This document shows, in pieces, positions 1 through 5,642 of a stretch of DNA of 5,693 nucleotides. Where the stretch lies: positions 1-5,693 of the forward strand of contig DASWTK010000031.1 of assembly GCA_036402175.1 (NCBI GenBank). The letters are read 5' to 3'. Positions within the stretch are counted from its first letter, which is position 1. Each line of letters starts with the position of its first letter. Both the position numbers and the translations under genes were made by a program. This DNA is from DASPKM01 sp036402175 (lineage in GTDB: Bacteria; Bacteroidota; Bacteroidia; Chitinophagales; Chitinophagaceae). The notes beneath the pieces were generated by a model. The model had not been told where the DNA came from, made no database searches, and was given only the letters and a program-made list of their open reading frames with translations.

Positions 1-1
1 T

Positions 2-1774
2 CTACATTCTCTCCGGCACTCCAATCCCCATCATTCCCATCCCTTTATTAATTACGTGCGCTGTGAGTTGCGCGATCTGAAGCCTGAGCTCTTTTTTCAG
101 AGGAGTTTCCGCGTTCATTATGGAGTGCTCTGTATAACATGAATTGAATGTTTTTGCGAGATTAAATACATATACGGCAATTACCGATGGATTCATTTCC
201 TGGCAGGCCTGGTCAATAATAGCAGGGAATTGTTCCAGCGAAATGATCAGTTCCTTTTCGAGACGGAGCAGGTTGTCGTTTATGCCAATGTTTTGCGGGT
301 GCTCTTTGCGGAGGATTGATTTGATCCTTGCGTGGGTGTATTGAACAAACGGGCCGGTGAAACCATGAAAATCGATGGACTCTTTGGGATTAAAGATCAT
401 CCGCTTTTTGGGATCAACACGAAGCAGGAAAAATTTAAGCGCGCCAATACTTATTGTATTGTAAAGCGCTTTCAATTCCTCTTCGTCAAAGTCTTTTACC
501 TTTCCCAATTCCTGCGTATGCCGCGCTGCGATCTCGTACATTTCATTCAGCAGGTCATCGGCGTCAACAACTGTTCCTTCACGGCTCTTCATTTTACCTG
601 TCGGCAATTCCACCATTCCATACGACAAATGATGAATACCATCCGCATTCGGTATATCCAGTTTTTTGCAGATATGCTTAAGGACCTGCATGTGATAATT
701 CTGTTCATCGCCAATAACATAAATACTTTGGTCTGCATGAAATTCAGCCTGCTTAACATCGGCAAGGCCGAGATCCTGCGTTATATAAACCGAAGTGCCA
801 TCTCTTCTCTGCAACAGTTTCTGGTCAAGCCCTTCCGGAGTAAGGTCAACCCAAACGCTTCCATCCTCTTTCCGAAAAAAAATTCCTTTCTTCAATCCTT
901 CCTCAACATACTTTTTACCAAGGATATAAGTTTCACTTTCATAGTATGTTTTCTGAAAATCAGAACCGATTCGCTTGTAAGTCTGATCAAATCCTTCATA
1001 AACCCAACCGTTCATTCTTTTCCAGAGATCCAGTACGGCGGGGTCGCCATTCTCCCAGTCTAAAAGCATCCGTTGCGCCGCTTTCATGATTGGAGCTTCT
1101 TTTTCGGCTTCTTCATTTGGAATTCCCTGCTCCACCAATTGTTGTATCTCTTTTTTGTATTGTTCATTAAACTTCACGTAATAATCGCCAACAAAATGAT
1201 CTCCTTTTATGCCGGTACTTTGAGGAGTAGCACCATTGGCAAACAGCTGCCAGGCGATCATGCTTTTGCAGATATGAATGCCGCGATCGTTGACAATGCA
1301 GGTTTTGACAATGTCTGCACCATTTGCTTTATAGATCTCGGCAACACTCCATCCCAGGAAATTATTCCTGAGATGGCCAAGATGAAGAGGTTTGTTGGTA
1401 TTTGGCGATGAATATTCGATCATTACTTTCTGACCTGTTGGCTTCCGGGAGCCATAACTGGTATCAACAACGGCAGTTGTAAGAAAACCGGTCCAGTAGT
1501 CATCCTGAACAACCAGGTTTAAAAAACCTTTGATCAGGTTAAATGATGCAAACAACGTGGAATGGGATGAAACCAGTTTCTGCCCAAGTTCATTTCCGAT
1601 AGCATCCGGTGATTTTTTCAATTGTTTTACCAGGGAGAATAATACAACAGTATAATCGCCTTCAAATTCAGGTTTGGTCTGGTTTACCTGGAAATCTTTT
1701 TCCGAAAATTCCTGACTGTAAAGCTCGTGCAGGGCCTGAACTGTGGCTTTTCTGATGGTTTGTATTACACTCAT
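2..1774 (-). CDS. argS: Arginyl-tRNA synthetase (class I aminoacyl-tRNA synthetase)
   Basis: This cytoplasmic enzyme charges tRNA-Arg with arginine using ATP. The 590-residue protein is complete, with a TAG stop at the window edge, and has a normal length for bacterial ArgRS. Residues 1 to about 90 fit the N-terminal ArgRS tRNA-binding domain. The Rossmann catalytic core carries the HIGH motif as HLGH (131-134, context NKPLHLGHLRNN), the conserved VNDRG segment (161-165), RRDGTSVYITQDL (323-335), GDEQNYH (355-361), and a KMSKS-type loop written KMKSREG (394-400). The C-terminal DALR anticodon-binding domain starts near GPFVQYTHARIKSILRK (474-490) and runs to the family-typical end VPERM. The ATG at 1774 is supported by a -7 box 18 nt upstream and by N-terminal length. 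It is divergent from the GtrA gene and no operon partner is visible. No damaged motif was seen. Confidence 0.98.
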   Translation of the reverse strand: MSVIQTIRKATVQALHELYSQEFSEKDFQVNQTKPEFEGDYTVVLFSLVKQLKKSPDAIGNELGQKLVSSHSTLFASFNLIKGFLNLVVQDDYWTGFLTTAVVDTSYGSRKPTGQKVMIEYSSPNTNKPLHLGHLRNNFLGWSVAEIYKANGADIVKTCIVNDRGIHICKSMIAWQLFANGATPQSTGIKGDHFVGDYYVKFNEQYKKEIQQLVEQGIPNEEAEKEAPIMKAAQRMLLDWENGDPAVLDLWKRMNGWVYEGFDQTYKRIGSDFQKTYYESETYILGKKYVEEGLKKGIFFRKEDGSVWVDLTPEGLDQKLLQRRDGTSVYITQDLGLADVKQAEFHADQSIYVIGDEQNYHMQVLKHICKKLDIPNADGIHHLSYGMVELPTGKMKSREGTVVDADDLLNEMYEIAARHTQELGKVKDFDEEELKALYNTISIGALKFFLLRVDPKKRMIFNPKESIDFHGFTGPFVQYTHARIKSILRKEHPQNIGINDNLLRLEKELIISLEQFPAIIDQACQEMNPSVIAVYVFNLAKTFNSCYTEHSIMNAETPLKKELRLQIAQLTAHVINKGMGMMGIGVPERM

Positions 1775-1792
1775 GCTCTATAAACTTGAGCG

Positions 1793-1800
1793 CAAAAATA
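1793..1800 (-). promoter_or_regulatory. Putative -7 promoter element of argS
   Basis: On the minus strand this reads TATTTTTG, a full match to the Bacteroidetes -7 consensus TAnnTTTG, and lies 18 nt upstream of the argS ATG. No TTG sits at the expected 17-23 nt spacing upstream, so the -33 element is missing or weak. Assignment is by consensus only. Confidence 0.5.
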
Positions 1801-1809
1801 ATGGAATCA

Positions 1810-1847
1810 TAATTAGCTGACCGGCTAATTGGTCAATTGGCTAATTA
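1810..1847. repeat. Octamer repeats and inverted repeat in the argS/gtrA promoter region
   Basis: Four in-phase octamers follow each other: GCTGACCG (1816-1823, diverged), GCTAATTG (1824-1831), GTCAATTG (1832-1839) and GCTAATTA (1840-1847). The last is the exact reverse complement of TAATTAGC at 1810-1817, giving an 8-bp inverted repeat. TGACC (1818-1822) and GGTCA (1831-1835) add an inner pair. The block lies between the two divergent -7 boxes, so it could be an operator, a promoter spacer, or a short repeat that happened to insert there. Confidence 0.6.
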
Positions 1848-1857
1848 CTTACCTTCG
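1829..1857 (+). promoter_or_regulatory. Putative Bacteroidetes-type promoter of the GtrA gene
   Basis: A TTG at 1829-1831 is followed after 18 nt by TACCTTCG at 1850-1857, one mismatch from TAnnTTTG. The spacing fits the known 17-23 nt range for this phylum. The ATG lies 11 nt further on, implying a very short leader. The -33 element falls inside the octamer repeats. Confidence 0.5.
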
Positions 1858-1868
1858 CACGTTCCAAA

Positions 1869-2363
1869 ATGCCGAAAAACTACATCATATCCGTAATCGA
1901 CCTGTTTTACCCGCCATTCAGGAAGTTCATGCCCAGGCAGACTTTCAGGTATGTTGCCTGTGGCGGAGGGAATACACTTCTGGATATCGTATTATATTTT
2001 ATCAGTTATCATTTCATCCTTAATAAACAGGTGCTGGAATTGGGGCCGATAGCCATCAGCCCCCACATTGCCGCTTTTATCATCGCATTCTGCATCAGCT
2101 TTCCTACGGGTTTTTACCTTATGCGCAGTATTGTGTTTACAGACTCTACATTGAGGGGGCGGGTTCAGCTATTCCGGTATTTTCTTTTAGTAGCGGTTTG
2201 TATAATGCTGAACTATGCTTTCCTGAAGTTATTTGTAGAACAATGGGGCATTTATCCAACGCCCTCAAAGATCCTTACCACCATCATTGTGGTTTCATTC
2301 AGTTATCTTACACAGAAGCATTTTACTTTCAGGGTAAAGAAGGGAATTGAGCAGATACAGTGA
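1869..2363 (+). CDS. GtrA-family four-helix membrane protein
   Basis: This is a small polytopic inner-membrane protein of 164 residues. GtrA-family proteins are linked to moving or presenting lipid-linked sugars for cell-surface glycan modification; the exact substrate here cannot be told. Visible features are the family opening FRYVACGGGNTLLDI (26-40) leading into helix 1 (about 26-50), helix 2 (about 62-86), helix 3 (about 101-123), helix 4 (about 131-149) and the closing motif SYLTQKHFTF (145-154). The N-terminal IDLFYPPFRKF (10-20) resembles Bacteroidetes homologues as I recall them, so I keep the ATG at 1869. An internal ATG at 1929 has an AGGAAG only 3 nt upstream and is the alternative. 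No glycosyltransferase gene is adjacent. Its TGA abuts the convergent VOC stop codon. Confidence 0.88.
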   Translation: MPKNYIISVIDLFYPPFRKFMPRQTFRYVACGGGNTLLDIVLYFISYHFILNKQVLELGPIAISPHIAAFIIAFCISFPTGFYLMRSIVFTDSTLRGRVQLFRYFLLVAVCIMLNYAFLKLFVEQWGIYPTPSKILTTIIVVSFSYLTQKHFTFRVKKGIEQIQ

Positions 2364-2783
2364 TCATTCTTTTTTATGTTCGGTCATGCTGAACCAGTTA
2401 CCGCATCCATCGCTGAGAATTGCTTCAACACCATAAAACTGTTCCTTCGGTTCAGATTTGAATTGTACTCCTTTCGCCTTTAATTCTTCATAGGTAGCGC
2501 GGCAGTCGTTCGTTTCCAAAACGCCTGCACCCATTGCACCTTTATCCAGCAATAATTTGAATGCGGCTCTTGTTTCTTCATCCAGACCATTTGACGCGCC
2601 GGTTGCGGGGAACAGCACTATTTCCATTTCAGGTTGTTCAGGCGGGGTAACGGTCAGCCAACGGAATCCATTGTCCATTGTTGCATCGGTATGCACTTTA
2701 AAGCCCAGCTTGTTCACATAAAAGTCGTAGGCTTTTTCCTGATCATTTACATAAAAAGACGCGTGAGAAAGTTTGGTAACCAT
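2364..2783 (-). CDS. VOC-superfamily protein (glyoxalase/bleomycin resistance fold)
   Basis: This is a soluble protein of 139 residues with two βαβββ modules (about 4-60 and 84-136), the vicinal oxygen chelate fold. Members include metal-dependent lyases, dioxygenases and drug-binding proteins; the substrate here is unknown. Visible features are SHASFYV with candidate metal ligand H7, YDFYVNKLGFKV (19-30), MEIVLF with E54, YEELKAKGVQF (98-108), FYGVEAILSDGCGNWFSMTE (116-135) with candidate ligand E120. I start at the ATG at 2783, not at an in-frame ATG at 2855. The extra 24 residues lie outside the fold, and a perfect -7 box sits inside that stretch, 14 nt before the chosen ATG. It is divergent from the AraC gene, which probably controls it. 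Assignment to the fold is firm, the activity is not. Confidence 0.93.
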   Translation of the reverse strand: MVTKLSHASFYVNDQEKAYDFYVNKLGFKVHTDATMDNGFRWLTVTPPEQPEMEIVLFPATGASNGLDEETRAAFKLLLDKGAMGAGVLETNDCRATYEELKAKGVQFKSEPKEQFYGVEAILSDGCGNWFSMTEHKKE

Positions 2784-2797
2784 ATTATTTATTTTTT

Positions 2798-2805
2798 CAA
2801 ATCTA
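2798..2805 (-). promoter_or_regulatory. Putative -7 promoter element of the VOC gene
   Basis: The minus strand reads TAGATTTG, a full match to TAnnTTTG, 14 nt upstream of the ATG at 2783. The short leader is A-rich with no clear Shine-Dalgarno, as is common in Bacteroidetes. No TTG is found at 17-23 nt upstream, so the gene may depend on an activator. Confidence 0.5.
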
Positions 2806-2865
2806 CATGCATTGCAAAAGAAAGGGTTCTCGAAAATTGCTTTTTTAACGGCCATTAATTATTGA

Positions 2866-2873
2866 TAAATTTG
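2866..2873 (+). promoter_or_regulatory. Putative -7 promoter element of the AraC-type gene
   Basis: TAAATTTG fully matches TAnnTTTG and lies 15 nt upstream of the ATG at 2889. The nearest TTG (2837-2839) is 26 nt upstream, slightly beyond the normal range. The box overlaps the in-frame TTG at 2862, which argues against that TTG as the start codon. Confidence 0.5.
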
Positions 2874-2888
2874 AATCAAATATTATCA

Positions 2889-3329
2889 ATGCAGCTCAGC
2901 AATGATATGTACAGGAGGATAGCAGCGGCCAAAATATTTATTGACGAGAATTTTTCCGAGACCATTGGTCTTGACGAGATCTCATCCCGGGCATATTTGT
3001 CAAGATTTCATTTTCACAGGTTGTTTACGCGCATCTACCGCAGAACGCCTCATCAATATCTCACCTACAGGAGACTGGAAAGGGCAAAAGATCTTCTGTC
3101 CGAAAACATGCCGGTTACCGACGTATGTAACGAAGTTGGTTTTGAAAGTATCGGATCTTTCAGCACACTATTCAAAAAAGAGATCGGCTTTGCGCCTCAA
3201 TACTACCGTAACCAGGCGTTACTGAAAAAAAAGCAGGAAAAAGAACAACCCAGGAAGTGTATTCCGAATTGCTTTATTGAAACATATCGGATTTTACCCA
3301 AACCAGCCGGAGATTCACCGGAAATCTAA
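2889..3329 (+). CDS. AraC/XylS-family transcriptional regulator, DNA-binding domain only
   Basis: This is a 146-residue DNA-binding protein that consists almost entirely of the two-HTH AraC domain and lacks the usual N-terminal sensing domain. The first helix-turn-helix is about 28-50 (LDEISSRAYLSRFHFHRLF), followed by TPHQYLTYRRLERAKDLL (53-70), and the second is about 75-98 (VTDVCNEVGFESIGSFSTLF) with the family signature ending GFAPQYYR (100-107). A basic Lys/Glu-rich stretch (112-123) and a short tail containing IPNCF follow. The ATG at 2889 is chosen because it follows a -7 box by 15 nt; a TTG at 2862 and an ATG at 2907 are alternatives. It is divergent from the VOC gene, so regulation of that gene and of itself is likely. 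With no ligand domain, its signal is unknown. Confidence 0.93.
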   Translation: MQLSNDMYRRIAAAKIFIDENFSETIGLDEISSRAYLSRFHFHRLFTRIYRRTPHQYLTYRRLERAKDLLSENMPVTDVCNEVGFESIGSFSTLFKKEIGFAPQYYRNQALLKKKQEKEQPRKCIPNCFIETYRILPKPAGDSPEI

Positions 3330-3550
3330 AATCATATTCAGGTTTTTCTTGGGCCAGTACCGGATACCCCTGCTAAGTACGCGGCATCCTCCATGGCATT
3401 TAGACCGTTTGCCGATAACCCCAATGACAGGAATACTATTGACTTATATCGGACTGAACAATTTAACCCGTTTACTCTGCCAATTTTGCATTCTGTCCGC
3501 CACGGCATAATCATTGATAACCATTAATGAACATTAAATTCTTTAGAGAT
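3330..3550. other. 221-bp intergenic region upstream of dnaK, no gene recognised
   Basis: No convincing coding sequence is seen on either strand. There is no CIRCE element (the TTAGCACTC / GAGTGCTAA inverted repeat bound by HrcA) and no strong terminator hairpin after the AraC gene. The dnaK promoter must lie here; the best candidate is listed separately. Confidence 0.6.
3514..3542 (+). promoter_or_regulatory. dnaK: Weak candidate promoter of dnaK
   Basis: TTG at 3514-3516 is followed after 18 nt by TAAATTCT at 3535-3542, two mismatches from TAnnTTTG. The ATG at 3551 lies only 8 nt downstream, which would leave almost no leader, so the true promoter may be further upstream. Confidence 0.22.
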
Positions 3551-5473
3551 ATGGGAAAAATAATCGGAATAGACTTGGGAACTACCAATAGCTGCGTTGC
3601 CGTAATGGAAGGCAGTGAAGTGCAGGTGATCCCTAACGAGGAAGGTCGCCGTACGACCCCCTCTGTAGTGGCTTTTCTTAAAAACGGTGAGCGTAAGGTG
3701 GGAGACCCGGCCAAGCGTCAGGCGATCACTAATCCGCATAATACGATCATGAGCGTTAAGCGTTTCATGGGTCGTCGTCACGACGAAGTGACGGAAGAAT
3801 TGAGCCATTGGAGTTATAAAGTGGTGAAAGGTGACAATAATACCGTTCGTATTGATATAGACGGTCGTTTGTATACTCCGCAGGAACTTTCTGCCATGAT
3901 CCTGCAGAAAATGAAAAAAACCGCCGAAGACTACCTGGGACAGGAAGTAAGCGAAGCCGTAATTACGGTTCCGGCATATTTTAACGACGCGCAGCGCCAG
4001 GCTACCAAAGAAGCCGGTGAAATTGCGGGTCTGAATGTTCGCCGTATTATAAACGAACCTACAGCGGCAGCTTTGGCGTATGGCCTTGATAAAAAAACAA
4101 CTGATCATAAGATAGCCGTTTTCGACCTTGGTGGTGGTACGTTCGACATCTCCATCCTGGAGCTTGGCGAGGGCGTATTTGAGGTTAAGAGCACTAACGG
4201 AGATACACACCTTGGCGGGGACGATTTCGATAAGGTGGTGATGGACTGGCTTGCCGACGAGTTCAAAAAAGAGGAATCCGTTGATCTCAGGAAGGATCCG
4301 ATGGCGCTTCAGCGTTTGAAGGAAGCATCAGAAAAAGCGAAGATCGAGCTCTCTTCCTCTTCAGAGACCGAGATCAACCTGCCATATATAACCGCGATAG
4401 ACGGTGTGCCCAAGCACCTCGTGAAAAAACTTACACGTGCGAAATTTGAGCAGCTTGCCGATAAGTTGTTCGAGCGTTGCCTCCGCCCATGCGAGCAGGC
4501 AATGAAAGACGCGGGGCTGAATGCATCGCAAATTGATGAGGTGATCCTGGTGGGTGGTTCTACCCGTATTCCTAAAGTACAGGAGATTGTAGAAAAATTC
4601 TTCCAGAAAAAGCCAAATAAAAGCGTTAACCCTGATGAGGCAGTGGCAATTGGCGCAGCCGTTCAGGGCGCGGTATTGACTGGTGAAGTGAAGGATGTGT
4701 TGTTGCTTGACGTAACTCCGCTCAGCCTGGGAATTGAAACCCTTGGTGGAGTAATGACGCCGCTGATTCCATCAAATACAACGATACCTTCCAAGAAATC
4801 AGAAGTGTTCTCTACTGCATCCGACAATCAGCCGGGTGTTCAGATACATGTATTGCAGGGTGAGCGTTCTTTGGCAAAAGATAACAAGAGCCTGGGAATT
4901 TTCAATCTTGATGGAATACCACCGGCTCCGAGAGGAATGCCTCAGATTGAAGTGACGTTTGACATTGATGCCAATGGTATCCTTCACGTGCATGCGAAAG
5001 ATAAGGGAACCGGAAAAGAACAAAAGATCCGTATTGAAGCTGGTAGCGGTTTAAGCAAGGATGAGATTGAAAAAATGAAGAATGAAGCCAAAGCGAACGA
5101 GGCTACGGACAAGCAGGCGCGTGAAAAGATTGAGAAGATCAATCAGGCCGACAGCCTTATATTCCAGACTGAAAAACAGTTGAAGGAATATGGCGACAAG
5201 ATCCCGGCAGACAAAAAGGCGCCTATTGAATCGGCGTTGAACAAACTGAAGGAAGCCCACAAGCAGCAGGACGTTGCGGCGATTGAAACAGCTACTGCCG
5301 AAATGAACACTGCCTGGACTGCGGCCAGTGAAGAAATATATAAGGCAACTCAGGGTGCGGGCCCCGGCGATCAGCAGCCCGGAGGCGATGGTGCAGGTCC
5401 ACAGGCAAATGCCGGCGGACAGCAGGGTGGAAGCGAACCCGTGACCGATGCCGAATTTGAAGAAGTGAAGTAA
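3551..5473 (+). CDS. dnaK: Molecular chaperone DnaK (Hsp70)
   Basis: This is the cytoplasmic ATP-dependent chaperone that binds exposed hydrophobic peptides and works with DnaJ and GrpE. It has 640 residues, full family length. The ATPase domain (1 to about 381) shows GIDLGTTNS (6-14), the catalytic-type lysine K70 in VKRFMGRR, NEPTAAALAYG (168-178), FDLGGGTFD (191-199) with T197, LGGDDFD (221-227) and VGGSTRIPKVQ (334-344). The linker DVLLLDVTPLS is at 382-392, the β substrate-binding domain runs to about 500, and the helical lid spans about 501-600. A disordered Gly/Gln/Pro tail ends in EFEEVK. I start at the ATG at 3551 because MGKIIGIDLGTTNS is the usual N-terminus; an in-frame ATG at 3527 would add eight residues. 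Frequent CGT/CGC arginine codons suggest high expression. grpE and dnaJ are not in the window, and the gene is followed at once by a terminator. Confidence 0.99.
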   Translation: MGKIIGIDLGTTNSCVAVMEGSEVQVIPNEEGRRTTPSVVAFLKNGERKVGDPAKRQAITNPHNTIMSVKRFMGRRHDEVTEELSHWSYKVVKGDNNTVRIDIDGRLYTPQELSAMILQKMKKTAEDYLGQEVSEAVITVPAYFNDAQRQATKEAGEIAGLNVRRIINEPTAAALAYGLDKKTTDHKIAVFDLGGGTFDISILELGEGVFEVKSTNGDTHLGGDDFDKVVMDWLADEFKKEESVDLRKDPMALQRLKEASEKAKIELSSSSETEINLPYITAIDGVPKHLVKKLTRAKFEQLADKLFERCLRPCEQAMKDAGLNASQIDEVILVGGSTRIPKVQEIVEKFFQKKPNKSVNPDEAVAIGAAVQGAVLTGEVKDVLLLDVTPLSLGIETLGGVMTPLIPSNTTIPSKKSEVFSTASDNQPGVQIHVLQGERSLAKDNKSLGIFNLDGIPPAPRGMPQIEVTFDIDANGILHVHAKDKGTGKEQKIRIEAGSGLSKDEIEKMKNEAKANEATDKQAREKIEKINQADSLIFQTEKQLKEYGDKIPADKKAPIESALNKLKEAHKQQDVAAIETATAEMNTAWTAASEEIYKATQGAGPGDQQPGGDGAGPQANAGGQQGGSEPVTDAEFEEVK

Positions 5474-5477
5474 TTAA

Positions 5478-5518
5478 TAATAAAAAAGAGGCCGACACAG
5501 TTGGCCTCTTTTTTATTA
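5478..5518. terminator. Intrinsic terminator of dnaK, probably bidirectional
   Basis: A perfect 16-bp stem pairs 5478-5493 with 5503-5518 around a 9-nt loop (GACACAGTT). The GC-rich top is GAGGCC / GGCCTC, followed by a T6 run (5509-5514). The matching A6 on the 5' side gives a T run on the minus strand, so it can also stop transcription arriving from the right. It begins 4 nt after the dnaK stop codon. Confidence 0.92.
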
Positions 5519-5519
5519 A

Positions 5520-5568
5520 TGTAAAATGTAAAATGTAAAATGAAAAATGTAAAATGTAAAATGTAAAA
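5520..5568. repeat. Heptamer tandem array, left arm
   Basis: Seven contiguous 7-nt units: six exact TGTAAAA and one variant TGAAAAA in fourth position (5541-5547). It is non-coding and starts 1 nt after the dnaK terminator stem. It is the left arm of an inverted pair with 5593-5641. Confidence 0.95.
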
Positions 5569-5592
5569 TTAGTCCCTGGAGTCCTTTCTTCA

Positions 5593-5641
5593 TTTTACAT
5601 TTTGACTTTTGACTTTTACATTTTACATTTTGACTTTTTCA
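5593..5641. repeat. Heptamer tandem array, right arm (inverted)
   Basis: Seven contiguous 7-nt units in opposite orientation: TTTTACA at positions 1, 4 and 5, TTTTGAC at 2, 3 and 6, and TTTTTCA at 7. TTTTACA is the exact reverse complement of the left-arm unit TGTAAAA, and TTTTTCA that of the left-arm variant. A 24-nt non-repeat spacer (5569-5592) separates the arms, which could fold into a long imperfect AT-rich hairpin. Confidence 0.92.
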
Positions 5642-5642
5642 T

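Noticed and set aside
332..1063. 243-residue plus-strand reading frame inside argS
   Set aside because: It lies wholly opposite the conserved ArgRS catalytic and anticodon-binding regions and its translation shows no family features.
3412..3452. Imperfect hairpin (CCGAT / ATCGG with inner CAAT / ATTG) upstream of dnaK
   Set aside because: The pairing is short, interrupted and lacks a T run, so it is not convincing as a terminator for the AraC gene or as a heat-shock operator.
3277..3510. 77-residue plus-strand reading frame overlapping the AraC gene end
   Set aside because: No domain or membrane pattern is seen and it has no promoter or ribosome binding site. It may matter only if the AraC tail is frameshifted.
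3527..3550. Eight-residue N-terminal extension of DnaK from the ATG at 3527
   Set aside because: DnaK proteins normally begin at MGKIIGIDLGTTNS, and the extension shows no conserved content.
3524..4210. 228-residue reading frame antisense to dnaK
   Set aside because: It lies opposite the conserved ATPase domain, has no recognisable domain, and long antisense frames over dnaK are a known by-product of its codon use.
5292..5498. Minus-strand reading frame antisense to the dnaK tail
   Set aside because: It is a shadow of the Gly/Gln-rich tail and would have to begin inside the dnaK terminator.
5520..5641. CRISPR-like array
   Set aside because: The repeats are 7 nt long and contiguous, with no variable spacers between units and no cas genes nearby.
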